A DNA stretch of 64,000 nucleotides from Sipunculus nudus (lineage: Eukaryota > Annelida > Sipuncula > Golfingiida > Sipunculidae): assembly GCA_026874595.1 (NCBI GenBank), contig CM049313.1:63556159-63620158 (forward strand). The letters run 5' to 3'. Shown piece after piece: positions 13,870 to 24,253 of this stretch; position 1 is the stretch's first letter; each line of letters begins with the position of its first letter. Under the pieces are notes generated by a model. It did no database searches. It was not told the origin of the DNA and was given only the letters and a program-made list of their open reading frames with translations. The position numbers were made by a program, and so were the translations under genes.

Positions 13870-14330
13870 AAAGTCCATTGTAGTTAAAAAGTAACCCAAG
13901 GATCAAAAAGCAAAGCCATTTCAAAGATCAAAGGGGCAGTAAGTTAACCATGTGATCCATGGGCCATGCTCTGTCACCCCAGTCCACTTAGGCACTATCA
14001 CATGTGGCCCTTGAGACAGGATGCTCTGCCGATCCCTAAGTCCTATTGGACAGTTAAACAAGTGACCTGTGGGATATGTTGCTCTGCAAATCCCTAATTC
14101 ATACTGGACAGTTATAAAAGTGACCAAAGTGTCATTTTGCTATGCCATTTAAGAGTTCTATCAGACAGACAAATAAGTGATCCCAGGACCACGATGCTCT
14201 GCAATTGGAAAGTTCCATCAGACAGTAAAATATGGTGACCCTTAGGTCACATTGGGTCATGTTGTTCTGCAAATAGAAATAATTTTGATCAGTTTAATAA
14301 GTGACCCAAGGGTCAAGATGCTCATATTCA
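13870..14330 (+). repeat. Diverged tandem array, about 8 units of 57 bp
   Basis: Each unit has aagtgaccca.gggtca.gatgctctgc followed by a ccta.tt.tat.ggacagtt segment; starts are near 13890, 13937, 14000, 14056, 14114, 14171, 14228 and 14296. The unit core resembles the 5' terminus of the type-A/E elements (aagtgacccatgggtcatgacgctc), so the array may descend from amplified element termini. It ends about 85 bp from the exon 8 donor. Confidence 0.75.
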
Positions 14331-14414
14331 ACATGCTGTGTGCTTCAGTTTTGATGATGTAAATGTTTTTGTTATCCTTTATACTTAATAGGTTAAAAAA
14401 GAACAATTGTTTAC

Positions 14415-14564
14415 CTGGTTATCCTGATTGAGGACAGTCAGGTACCCCACTGACAGGATGACTTCATGCAGCAGTTCTTCATTCTGCTGACTGGAACAGT
14501 ACCACAACAGGTAACTACTGATGTGACGGAACTGTAGCGAGGTCCCTTCTTCTCCGAGTACATG
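14415..14564 (-). CDS. SCAPER: SCAPER exon 8 of 8 in window (not the last exon of the gene)
   Basis: 150 bp, phase 0 at both ends, acceptor ctcatttcag, donor CAG/GTAAAC. It encodes HVLGEEGTSLQFRHISSYLL, WYCSSQQNEELLHEVILSVG and YLTVLNQDNQ. This matches vertebrate IVGAEGLSLAFRHM.S..L...S...ESLLHEVIVCVGYFTVNHPDNQ. In vertebrates the protein continues with a run containing LPFQYFSDPRL before its end. I searched the minus strand from 14414 to 1 by eye for such a block and did not find it, so the final exon(s) should lie outside the window, beyond an intron of more than 14 kb. Confidence 0.95.
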
Positions 14565-14920
14565 CTGAAATGAGCCACAAATATATTACAAACTCAGGTC
14601 ACATTCTGGCAATCACCTAAATTTATTTTGCAAATTTAAATAATCCAGTACTTTGTACATGGCACGGTAAATGATATAAATGTTGATGTACTGTTGTGCT
14701 ATTTTTCTGTTTTGGTCGGTCCTTAGACAGCAGTCTTTTCAAATCCATGTGGTTCAAAACAAACGTTATGATTAGAAGGACCTCAGGGTTTCTGGATTAG
14801 GGGAAGGATAGTTCAAACGTTACAGAGTAACCTTTTAAGGGGTGTTTCCATGTGCATGTATATGGATTTATGCATTGTGTATGTGTGTTTTGTATATAGG
14901 TGTGTGTATGAGACATTTAC

Positions 14921-15152
14921 CTGTAGCATAACCAGATCCATCATGGCCATGTTGTTCAGCATCTTAAGGGCGCTGTATGTGACAGACAGTGTGTGCTGCG
15001 GTAGTTCACGAGGTGTGGTCTCACCCCGGTTACCCCCGCCACTATGGAGTAACATCCCATACATCAACGATATGATTCCTACAAGCTCCGTGGCACGGAA
15101 GGTGGCCACCAGTTGTGTGGGGTCATCTGCCTTCTTCTTGTCAAATATATTC
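14921..15152 (-). CDS. SCAPER: SCAPER exon 7 of 8 in window
   Basis: 232 bp, acceptor tttgtgtgtcag, donor CAG/GTAAAT. It encodes NIFDKKKADDPTQLVATFRA, then TELVGIISLMYGMLLHSGG, a Gly-rich insert, and LPQHTLSVTYSALKMLNNMA and DLVMLQ. It corresponds to vertebrate SIFDNNRQDPTGLTA.LQATDL.GVL.MLYC.LFH and the following TIQVAIQSLRF.N. The minus-strand frame runs past both splice sites (14813-15163) and the plus strand also has a 117-residue frame here; both extensions lack similarity to SCAPER. Confidence 0.96.
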
Positions 15153-15439
15153 CTGACACACAAAGTAAAGATGAACGTTATACTGTGGAAGTGGTTTTGT
15201 TAGCAGGGTTTTTATTTTTGTGCTTTTCGCGGGAGCGTGATTTGCACTTAATTAACAACTCATGTTATTTCAAACACCCCAGACATGTCCATGTAGTTCA
15301 CTTTTTTTCCGTCAGGTGCCAACACTGTTGTTAGATATAAGTAACAAGTAATGGAACTGAATAGATGATTCGGTGTCATATAAATCATTAATGTTTGATG
15401 GGGCACTCAAAAATTGAACAACACTGTTTTTATATACAA

Positions 15440-15960
15440 AATCTATTTGTATGTACGCTCTTTACACAGCGCTTTAACTATGGGCCTAGTACCTATATCC
15501 CAAGCGCTATTTGTTATGACCTCGTATCCTGAATTGCTACACCAGAGGGGAGCACTGTATTTTTGTCCAATCAGGTGAGACTTTGTACTGGAAGACACTG
15601 CCGAGCGAGGAATACACGGAGCCAATCATGTTCATTTCATTTCAATTGACAGCTCATCGCCCCGGTAACAGGCCACAGGCTCAGAGAGAATTGCCCAGAC
15701 GTGGTTTGCTTAGGGCCTTAGGCACATAGAATGCCCAGCCGGTGAGCTGTAATTCAAACGAAACATAACAACAAAGGCTACTTGCACACCTCGCTGGCTG
15801 GTTTCAGTTCTGCAGACAACAGATACATGGCTACGCTACACAGTTATAATGTCATAATCGAATCGGTCGATGATGTGAAAATGCAGAGGAAGCAATTAAA
15901 ATTCAATCGTAAACTCGTCAAGCGGCGCTTGAAGCGCAGCTATGGGCGGAGCCAGGATGC
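15440..15960. promoter_or_regulatory. GC-rich intronic island, candidate enhancer
   Basis: It is clearly richer in GC and CpG than the surrounding intron, with no repeat signature and no SCAPER coding signal. Visible binding-site-like words include TTGACAGCT (TALE type, 15646), ACAAAGG (SOX type, 15771) and GGGCGG (15944). Such words occur by chance, so the support is mainly composition. Confidence 0.3.
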
Positions 15961-16189
15961 CTGTCGAGTGTTTGTTTATTGGCATCTGGTTGGCTGCTTG
16001 TCACATCATACGCACATATTTTTCAGAGGACAACGAACTGCCATCTGGTGTCTAAATATATCATAAACGATCAAAGCTGGCAGCGTGAAAATCAGTTGCT
16101 TCTTTAGAAGCGCAAGATTTCCCCTGCCTCCAGAGCATATTTTGTATGCACGAAAGTCTAGTGTTTCCATTGTAATTTTGGTATTCATC

Positions 16190-16316
16190 CTGGTTGCACT
16201 TGGCAAGTTGTGATGTTGCAAAGGCAACTACAACCAACTCTCATAGCCACACCAGGGATCAAACCGAGTTGCAGTGGAGAGAGCCAAGCGTTTTACCCCT
16301 AAACTGTCCAGGCCTA
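16190..16316 (-). mobile_element. tRNA-derived SINE remnant
   Basis: The minus strand reads an A-box-like TTTAGGGGTAAAACGCTTGGC and a B-box-like GGTTTGATCCC about 40 bp later, spaced as in a tRNA gene. The tRNA fold is decayed and there is no intact acceptor stem. Confidence 0.6.
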
Positions 16317-16332
16317 GAAAGCAGATACTTAC

Positions 16333-16482
16333 TTTTTGTTTGACAGGAACTTGGTCATGGAACTAAGGAAACCCATTGCATGTTGTAGGAACTCTGATAC
16401 CTCAGGGTTACTATCGATTGGTCCCCGCACATTGTTGAAATAGGTGGTCAACTTGTCCACGATGCCAACACTCACAACGTAA
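16333..16482 (-). CDS. SCAPER: SCAPER exon 6 of 8 in window
   Basis: 150 bp, acceptor gattcag, donor AAAAA/GTAAGT. It encodes YVVSVGIVDKLTTYFNNVRG, then PIDSNPEVSEFLQHAMGF and LSSMTKFLSNKK. This follows vertebrate SYVVNMGLIDKLC...VQGPVDENP...FLQHA.G(L) nearly motif for motif, so it is one of the best anchors for the SCAPER call. Phase is one base in, two out. A tRNA-derived SINE remnant lies 17 bp beyond the donor. Confidence 0.96.
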
Positions 16483-17324
16483 CTGAATCATTATCAAATT
16501 ACAACTGAATAAGAAACAATTTTAAAATTTTTAAGGCAGGTTAAACATTATAAAAGATTTAAACTCTGGCGTAAAAGGCCATTATAGTGCATTAGTGCTG
16601 GACTGTAACGTACAGAGCACTCATTTTTAAAGTAAAAATGCAAGTGCTAATTAGTAACATCTTATGTTAAAGCATAAAATGTTGAAAATATGTTCCTGTC
16701 ATTACTATACTGAGCTTGAATCATATTGTTGTTCTTGCAGTTCAAATATTTAACCCATTGTTACAATTCATCATATCCTTTTAACAAGGATACAGAATTA
16801 AGCACAAATGTCTCCCTCAGATTGCTATGGTTCACTAAACGGACACTAGATGACTGAGAAACAAATGTGGTATTATCACAAAACAATAGCACATAAATAT
16901 TTGAAGTACCCAGTTAAAGTAATTTTCCCATGAACATCCTCTCAGCTTTCTGCTTCCCCAATTTAACAATAGATGACTCTAACAAACAATTGTGGTATTA
17001 TGATAAATATCTAAAAATGTCCACTCTAAGAGTGAAGACCTCCACCACGGCAGCTCATTACCCCATATGGCACTGTCATAAATGCAGCATTTTCCTTAAA
17101 AAAATCCTGGATCCAGGTGGTGATCCAGATCACCCAAACATTCAATCAATTATTCCTTGTAGCATTACTGAGCTTTCCTGAAAATTTCCTGAAAAAACAG
17201 ACAAACCAACAGACAAACCAACATCATGGAAAACATAACTGCCGCCCCTTGGGGGAGGTAATAATCAGGATGTGTTGAAGTTATCATTTAATAAAGTCCA
17301 ATTTTCCAATAATCCTCCTCTCAC
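16483..17324 (-). other. SCAPER: SCAPER intron between exons 6 and 5
   Basis: 842 bp. AT-rich with no gene signal, except a short type-G repeat at 17038-17259. Confidence 0.85.
17038..17259 (+). mobile_element. Short type-G hairpin-ended repeat (222 bp)
   Basis: It begins ACCTCCACCACGG and ends in the hairpin CCGCCCCTTGGGGG followed by AGGT. ACCTCC(A/C)CCA is inverted between the ends. A cagacaaaccaacagacaaacc run precedes the hairpin. The layout is the same as types A-E but much shorter. Confidence 0.55.
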
Positions 17325-17554
17325 CTTATGATGTCATTTCCTCTGTTCATGAAGGCATCACCAGTTCCACTCATCCGCTCGGTCGAAGCTTCACTTGCAT
17401 TTAGCGTCGGGTTGTTTTTCGCCAGGCATGACAAGATGGTGGACAGGAGCTGTAGAAGGCTGGTTGCTATGGGGTCATGTGGCAGTTGAAAGAGCGAAGA
17501 TCCACTTCCTGTGCTACTGGTCAGGATGACATTGAAATTCTCCGGGATTAAAAC
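17325..17554 (-). CDS. SCAPER: SCAPER exon 5 of 8 in window
   Basis: 230 bp, acceptor attttacag, donor AAG/GTGAGA. It begins VLIPENFNVILTSSTG, continuing LIHHLS from the previous exon as in vertebrate LIHQLTVYIPD. It then has the helix DPIATSLLQLLSTILSCLA, a polar Asn/Ser/Thr-rich linker, and ends NRGNDII before a split Ser codon. The linker differs in length and composition between phyla, as expected for a loop. The frame closes with two bases that join T of the next exon (Ser), giving DIISYVV, the conserved SCAPER motif. Confidence 0.95.
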
Positions 17555-18367
17555 CTGTAAAATTAATACTTTATCATTATTGAGCACAGCAAGAATGAAT
17601 TAATATCTGTTAAATATCTCCTGAAATAAAGCAGTAAAATCAAGACTTAAAAATTATTGACAAAGTTAACATTATGAACTGTATTTTCCTATTCTTGAAA
17701 ATTAATCTTGTGCTAAGTCTGTAAGCATGCTCTGTTAACATAGTTCTGCCTGGAGGTGTATGTAAAATATAATAGCTGGAGAATAGTTTCATGGAATTTA
17801 GTAATATGCAGTACTTGATCCATGTATGTACATGTTTTATCAATCACAGGAAGTAAGGGTGTAAAGCCACCAAAAAATCTCTCTGCAGTGACTCGTTATA
17901 GCATTTGTAGGTTCTTTTGAAGACATGGCCACCAGAGGGCCCTTGCTTTTGTTGTATTTAACCATTCTATTTTCTGTTACAACACCAATATCTACATACT
18001 TTTACCACAATATTTATTCAAACAATCGTTAGCTACTAAAATAAAGCTTCAATTACTAAAGGAAAGATGAGGATTTACAATAACTTTATATAAAACTTTA
18101 ACATGGCATTGACTATAGCTGCAAAAAATGATGGCATCATTTGAATTAGCCATACCTATGTACTGCTGTGATACAGGAGAGACATGTAACTTAACAAATA
18201 CCGAGTGAATGTGATACATACAAACACCACTGTAATATCATCTGTTTGTACTGGCATATGTATCCAGCATTAGATCATCAGAGATGATTACAAACTCTTG
18301 CTCCTGTTTTCATGCAGTCTTAAATGGTACAAGAATACTGAAGTATAGGCTAATTCTATATTACATA

Positions 18368-18505
18368 CAGTGAAACCTCGTTGTGTCGAAGTTGAAGGGA
18401 CCCTCAGAAAACTTCGATACATCCAAAGTTCGACACAAGTGGGTTTTATTTGGTAATAATTTAACTAGAGTTGTCCAGAATATCTAGTCTGTAATTTCGA
18501 CACAA
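18368..18505 (+). mobile_element. pogo/Tc1-like MITE fragment
   Basis: It starts at TA-CAGTGAAACCTCGTTGTGTCGAAG, a typical end of pogo-type elements. An inverted TTGTGTCGAA/TTCGACACAA pair lies inside. The other end is not clear. Confidence 0.4.
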
Positions 18506-19001
18506 GATGTACCACCCCCCACCCCCTATCCCAGCCTCCCCACGGCAACCCCCTACCTTAAATCCTGGCTACAACCCTGATCTGTGTTGGAAATGACCTG
18601 TATCAGATAAAGGATATTCACTGCAATAAAGGAAGATGTTTAATGACACGTCACAGAGCTGGTATTTGCTGTGATCCATCAAAGATGGCCATCAGCCAAT
18701 CAGGAAACATCTAATTTGTTAATAAACTAACCTCAAGGTTTTACCCAGGCACTGTAAAAATACATAAATCTTACCCATTTCCTTAGTGTTTGTTTTATCA
18801 TACATCAGATCAAAATATCTTTAAAGGGTACTGAGGAGATGATAAGATACAAAACTGTCTGTCTATATAATGGTAATTTCCATCTTTGACTCCAAGCCAT
18901 CTGTAAATCACATCCTAATCCCCTTCCTCGTTTTCCTTCCTTCTTTTGCTTCTTTTCTATAAATGTCTCACATTCACAATTAACACATAATACAGGTAAA
19001 A

Positions 19002-19278
19002 ACAAGGGACCCATGGGTCACGGCTCTCAGCTGCTTGTGACAGTTATAACTGCATCACCATAGATTTCTTGAAGTTGCAATAAAAATACTATCCTCAGTG
19101 CTCAGGAACTGGGGCTCAATGACTGGGGGGGGGGGGGGGGGGGGGGGTTACGACATGTTTGGATATAAATACAGAATACAGAATTAAATTCAATGGTGCT
19201 TAAAGGGACTGGTGGGAGTTACAGCACCCCTACATATACGTAAAGGATAAAACTGAATTTAAATGAAATTATTTTTAA
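19002..19278 (+). mobile_element. Type-A 5' fragment
   Basis: It has the gggacccatgggtcacggctctcagctg 5' motif, then unrelated or decayed body and a 23-base G-run (19125-19147). It is cut off by the type-B copy that follows. Confidence 0.55.
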
Positions 19279-20394
19279 CTAGAATACGGGTAGTCGACAA
19301 GCGACTATGTGTATCTGCCAAAATTAGAGTGGAACAGGTGAAGTGAGGCATGGATTGAGTGGCAAGGGGAAATAGAGTGAAGTGATGCATATTAGCATGG
19401 ATGTCTGCAGCCGAAATGTGCATGTAGGTTGCGCCGCCTACCACAAAATCCAGAAAGCTGTCCAAGTTGTATACATACACAAAGTTTAAGGCAGATAAGT
19501 CAAACCACTACATGTATATGAGTGATTTGAGCCTGTGGCAAACAGAATGATGCTGTGCCAAATGGTTGCAAATGGTGCCACAAGTTTTGCGTATGATAAA
19601 GAGCTATCTGAGATCTATACACTTGCAAAACTGCAGCGTAAACTAGAATGTAGGTGGCGCCACCTGTCATAAAATCAGGGGAGCTGTCAAGGATGTATAA
19701 ACCTACAAAAGTTTAGGCAGATATGTCAAACGACTGCCAAGATATGAGTGATTTTATCCCTTGGCAGACAGACAGACAGATGCTGTGCAAAAATGGCTGC
19801 AGGTGGCGCCACCAGTTTTCCAAAGGATAAAGAGCTATGTAAGATCTATACACATGCAAAATTTCGGCCCAACTGGTCAAACGGTTCCAGAGATATGAGC
19901 TTGGATGTCTGCAGCGTAAACAAGAATGTAGGTGGCGCCAATTGTCATAAAATCAAGAAAGCTATCCAGGATGTATATGCATGCTGAATTTCAGGTCAAT
20001 TAGTCAAACCACTGCAGAGATATGAGTGATTTTAACCTAAGGCAGAAGAACAGATGGACACTGTGCAAACATGGTTGCAAGTGGCGTATATGTATATCCA
20101 AGGGCTACATTTGTACAAAATTTTTTTCCTGTAGGTCAAACGGTTTCCGAGATATGTGGGTTTATGTGTGGAAACAGACGCACAAATGGACGATGGGCAA
20201 AGAGGAAAGGTCAGAGGTCAACCCTAATTGGTAAGGCACCAGTTCACATGTGACCTGATAATTGGTGTAAGTTTTGGAAAAATCTGTCCAGTTGTCTCAG
20301 AGAAACAGAGAGACAGAGTCTCCAGAAACGAACACAGCACAGAACCCGGTCAAAAACATAGTATCCGCAAAACTTTGTTTTGGCGGATACAAAT
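19279..20394 (+). mobile_element. Type-B Helitron-like element, copy 2
   Basis: Full-length form. It begins ctagaatacgggtagtcgac, with GTATCTGCC about 35 bp in, core repeats with ggtggcgccacc (about 19654, 19803), AGGTCAGAGGTCA (20208-20220) and TCACATGTGA. It ends with the hairpin GTATCCGCAAAAC-TTT-GTTTTGGCGGATAC and acaa. GTATC(T/C)GCC and GGCGGATAC form the subterminal inverted repeat. Cores also contain gagatatgag and gtcaaacggttcc words in every unit. Confidence 0.72.
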
Positions 20395-20396
20395 AT

Positions 20397-21770
20397 TTAA
20401 CAAGGGACCCATGGGTCCTGGCGCTCAGCTGAAGTTTGAAATTTTTACCAAATGTTATGTTTTTCATTTATATAAGCATATGAGAAGCTGAGAGGAAAGG
20501 GGCCCTCCTACTTGGTTATAGTAAGGTTCTAAATATATGATTGCAAACTAATACTCAAGACTGTCATGAAGAAAAACAGTAACAGTTTTGAGATACTGTG
20601 ATGCATATTAAAAATTTACAGATGGACAGGCAAGTGGACAGAATGGGCTAATACCTTTATTTCACTTTCAAGAGAATAATGCATTTAACTTTATATATAA
20701 GCCTATTTTTTTTAGCATATCCACTTTTTCCATTAATAGTTTTTACCTGATTCATTTTTTTTATTTACAAATTTTATAAAATTGTAATAAAAAAACTTAA
20801 AATATAAGTTAAAATATTAGAATTCTAAGTTGCAATCATTATATATCCAGAGTGTAGCTCATATTGGGTCATATTATGCATACACATCTATTTTATTATT
20901 ATAAAATCACAAATGTTTAAACCGAATTTAAAAGAAAATAATGCCACAACATGGCATCTACAAGATTATTCCTTGAATCATGCTTAATTTTATTCACTGA
21001 AATGAAATAAAAGATTCAGTAAATTTGATAAAATAAAAACATCTTTTCAAATAAAGTATACACACTGTTGGTTGAATGAGGAACAAACAATATCATTGTG
21101 CTAATTACTATCTCAGCTATAATTTATTACTGGAATTAATATTCAATTTCACACCTGGGGAAGTTTTTACTCTTCTGAGGTAAGGAATTACTTATCTGAT
21201 GAACAGCCACACTTTCACAGCAATACACCACTTTGTGGACACAATTAAATTCAGATCTAATTTTGGGTAAACAATTGAATCTTGATTAAATAAAGTTATA
21301 TTCCTGAAAAAATGTCTCCAGCTTCAGCAATTCTCATGTTAGGTGAGTAAATATATTTCCTGATTTTTTTAAAAATTGCATTATATGGGCCCATAACTTT
21401 AAAATTATACACAATACTGACCTAATTTTTGGTATATTCATAGAAAATGTATGGAAGTATATGAATACTAAATATGATCAAAAACAGATCAGTGGTTTTG
21501 ATATTAGGCAGCCTTGAAGTGTAACAATGGTTTTTTTATGGAAAACGGAGGTTTTTCCTTAATATCTCGAAGGAACGAAAGTCCTAATGACCCAATTTTC
21601 GGTATGGTAAGAGATTTTGGAGACATCTAATTGTATGCAAAGTTTTGGATTCATAGGTCCAACGGTTTTAAAACAAGCCCTGTTAACGGCCGGACGGCTG
21701 GACGGACAGACGGCTGGACAAAGGACCTTGACTATAGCTCAAGATGACTTATAGTCAGCTGAGCTAAAAA
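20397..21770 (+). mobile_element. Type-A element, copy 3 (internal deletion)
   Basis: It is nearly the same sequence as 118-2019 over both ends, but about 490 bp are missing. At 21240-21250 acaattaaat joins directly to tcagatctaattttggg, the two sides sharing an AAAT stretch in the longer copy. The 3' hairpin and GAGCTAA end are intact. The high similarity to copy 1 suggests recent spread. Confidence 0.75.
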
Positions 21771-24253
21771 CAGGCAGAGAGATAGAAAACAAAGCAAATA
21801 ACTTTAATTTCCATTCTACTGAGACAAAAAAATAATGAACAAATATTTGCATTAGATCCTATTTTTTCTTTTGTTAAGTCATTTTTTTTTAAAGTTTATA
21901 AATTTTACTATATATTTTAAGTATATTATATATATCTGAATATTTAAATTGATTCGCAAATCTAAATTGCATCAACATTTATACTTAATTTAGTCAGGTA
22001 ACATCACATTATGCACACAGATATATATATTTTTTTTAAATAAAATATATTTTTTTAAATTTGCAAAGCAATAAATATATGAAAATAACACTCCAGAGTT
22101 CACAATTTTAAATTGAACCTTTATTTATCCATGATTTGTTTCATATATTATCAAATTATGCCTACTGATGGGTTATATTATATTTTGTTTAATTATTTAA
22201 AAGGAAATAATTTCTTTAAAATGCTACATCAGAACAACGTAACATCTCTTGGATTACTTCTTAAATTTATATTTCATGAAAAGTTTTGCACATTGGATCA
22301 AACCAGCTTTACATTTAAAGAAAGACAGCTAACAATAACAAACCATGTATTGCAAGACAATTGGTGGTGGTGGTGGTGTGGGGGGGGGGGGGTTGTTAGG
22401 GTAGGGCCCATGAGAATAAATGTATGTTTATTACAGTAGGGGCGTTCTGCCAGTGCTGCATCACTAATAAGGTTACCTAGGTAAGGCTGTAGTGAGCAAG
22501 AGGGGGGTCTTGGATATACAAAATGCAAATACATTAGAGCATCTGAAAAACTTCATTAATTAGAATAATTTTTAAGCTTTTACTTTCAAATTTCAGAATT
22601 CAACAGATTAAATCCACATGAATCCCGAATGTGAAAAATAAATTAAATATACTTACGAGTAAAAAACCTGCCATGGTCAAATTTGGGCTAAATTTTAGGT
22701 ACCAATTATATATTTTTGCTAATATTTTAAAAAATTTAAAAGACTTTGATCTAAATTTGGGTATACCATTAATTTTGATCAATTAAAGTTATATTACTAA
22801 AAAAAGTCCCTAGTTGAAACATTCTTTTGTGTTAAGTCATTAAATATTTTTCCTGATTTTTTACAAAGTACAATATGTTTTTGGTCTATAACTTTTTAAA
22901 TCTAGAAAATGGGTAGTTCACTAGCGACTACGGGTATCTGCCGAAATCAGAGTAGGACAGGTGAAGTGAAGCATGGATTGAGTGGCGAGGGGAAACAGAG
23001 AGGTGTGTTGCATATAAGCATGGATGTCTGCAGCAGAAATGTGTATGAAGGTGGCGCCACCTTCCGAAAAATCCAGAAAGTTATCCAAGTTGTACACAAC
23101 TGCAAAATTTTGGGCAGATAAGTCAAATTACTGCCAAGATATGAGTGATTTTATCCCACAGGAGACAAACAGACAGACACTGAGCATAAAATGGTTGCAG
23201 GTGGTACCACCAGTTTTGAGTATGATAAAGAGCTATGTGAGATATATACAAAATTCTATGTATCTATGCAAAACTTTGGCAAAATCGGTCAGATGGTTCC
23301 CGAGATATTAGCTTGGATGTCTGCAGCCTGAACATGAAAGAAGGTGGCCCCACCTACCACAAAATCGAAAAAGCTATCCAAGATGTATATACATACAAGA
23401 TTTTAGGCAGACAAGTGAAACCACTGCTGAGATATGAGTGATTTTGTCCCACGGCAGACAAACAGACAGACGCTGTGCAAAAATGGTCGCAGGTGGCACC
23501 ACCAGTTTTGCGTATGATAAAGAGCTATGTAAGATCTATACACATGCAAAATTTTGGCCCAATTGGTCAGACAGTTGCCGAGAACTGGCTCCACCATTTT
23601 TCATGTATGTTTTAAAGCTATTTAAGGGCTACATTTGTGCAAATTTTTTTCCTGATTGGTCAAACGAGTTATGTGGATTAGTGTTTCAAAACACAAGCAC
23701 AGATGGACACACTGGACAGAGAGGATAGGTCAGAGGTCAACGCAAAATATTTGGGCACCAGTTCACATGTGACCCGATAATCGATTAAAGTTTGGGAAAA
23801 ATCTGTCCAGTGTTCTAATCCAGAAATGAACGCGGTGGCGGAACATGGTCAAAAACATAATATTCGCAAAACTTTGTTTTGGCGGATACAATTATATAAT
23901 ACAAACCTAATTTCTGGCATGTATATAGGAACAATAAAGAGGAATATTTATGGTAAATATGAGGAAAAACAGATATTAAGCAGTCCTGAAGTGTGAAAAT
24001 AGGTTTGTAATAAAAAATTGAGGGTTTTCCTTTATTTCTCAAAGGAATGAAGTTGCAAAGACCCAGTTTTCGGCTTGGTAGGAGATCTTGGGGTCATCTA
24101 ACATTATGCCGAATTTTGGGTTCCTAGGTCTTACGGTTTCAAAATGTGCCACATCTACAGATGGACGGACGGACAGACGGACGGACAGATGGACGGACGA
24201 CGGACAATGGACCACGACTATAGCTCAGATGACTTATAGTCAGCTGAGCTAAA
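21771..24253 (+). mobile_element. Type-A element, 5'-truncated, host of a type-B insertion
   Basis: It resembles copy 2 from about its position 2460 onward, including a G-run (22379-22392) and the full 3' end (24205-24253). A type-B element splits it at 22901-23892; removing that element restores the ttaaattatataatac text found intact at about 26493. Confidence 0.7.
22901..23892 (+). mobile_element. Type-B element, copy 3, inserted in type A
   Basis: It begins TCTAGAAAATGGG after ttaaa and ends GGCGGATACAA before ttatataat, so it sits between A and T with no duplication, as expected of Helitrons. It carries ggtggcgccacc (about 23052), AGGTCAGAGGTCA (23727-23739) and the 3' hairpin (one C-to-T change in the stem). 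Confidence 0.75.

Larger units (their letters stand above)
1..14414 (-). other. SCAPER: SCAPER intron downstream of exon 8 (3' end outside window)
   Basis: No exon recognised. The sequence holds two type-A elements (118-3929), a large hairpin (4139-4244), a weak roughly 900-bp duplication (about 4880-5200 against 5790-6090), a TIR element (6180-7734), a composite type-E/B element (8916-12203), nuclear-receptor-like repeats (12570-12960) and a 57-bp tandem array (13870-14330). Stretches 7743-8915 and 12960-13870 show nothing I can name. Intron status assumes the missing C-terminal exon lies further left. Confidence 0.6.
15153..16332 (-). other. SCAPER: SCAPER intron between exons 7 and 6
   Basis: 1180 bp. 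The central 500 bp is GC- and CpG-richer than neighbouring introns and is listed separately as a regulatory candidate. The end near 16190-16316 is a SINE remnant. Confidence 0.85.

Noticed and set aside
14850-15203. 117-residue plus-strand frame
   Set aside because: It is antisense to the well-supported SCAPER exon 7, so it is a shadow frame.
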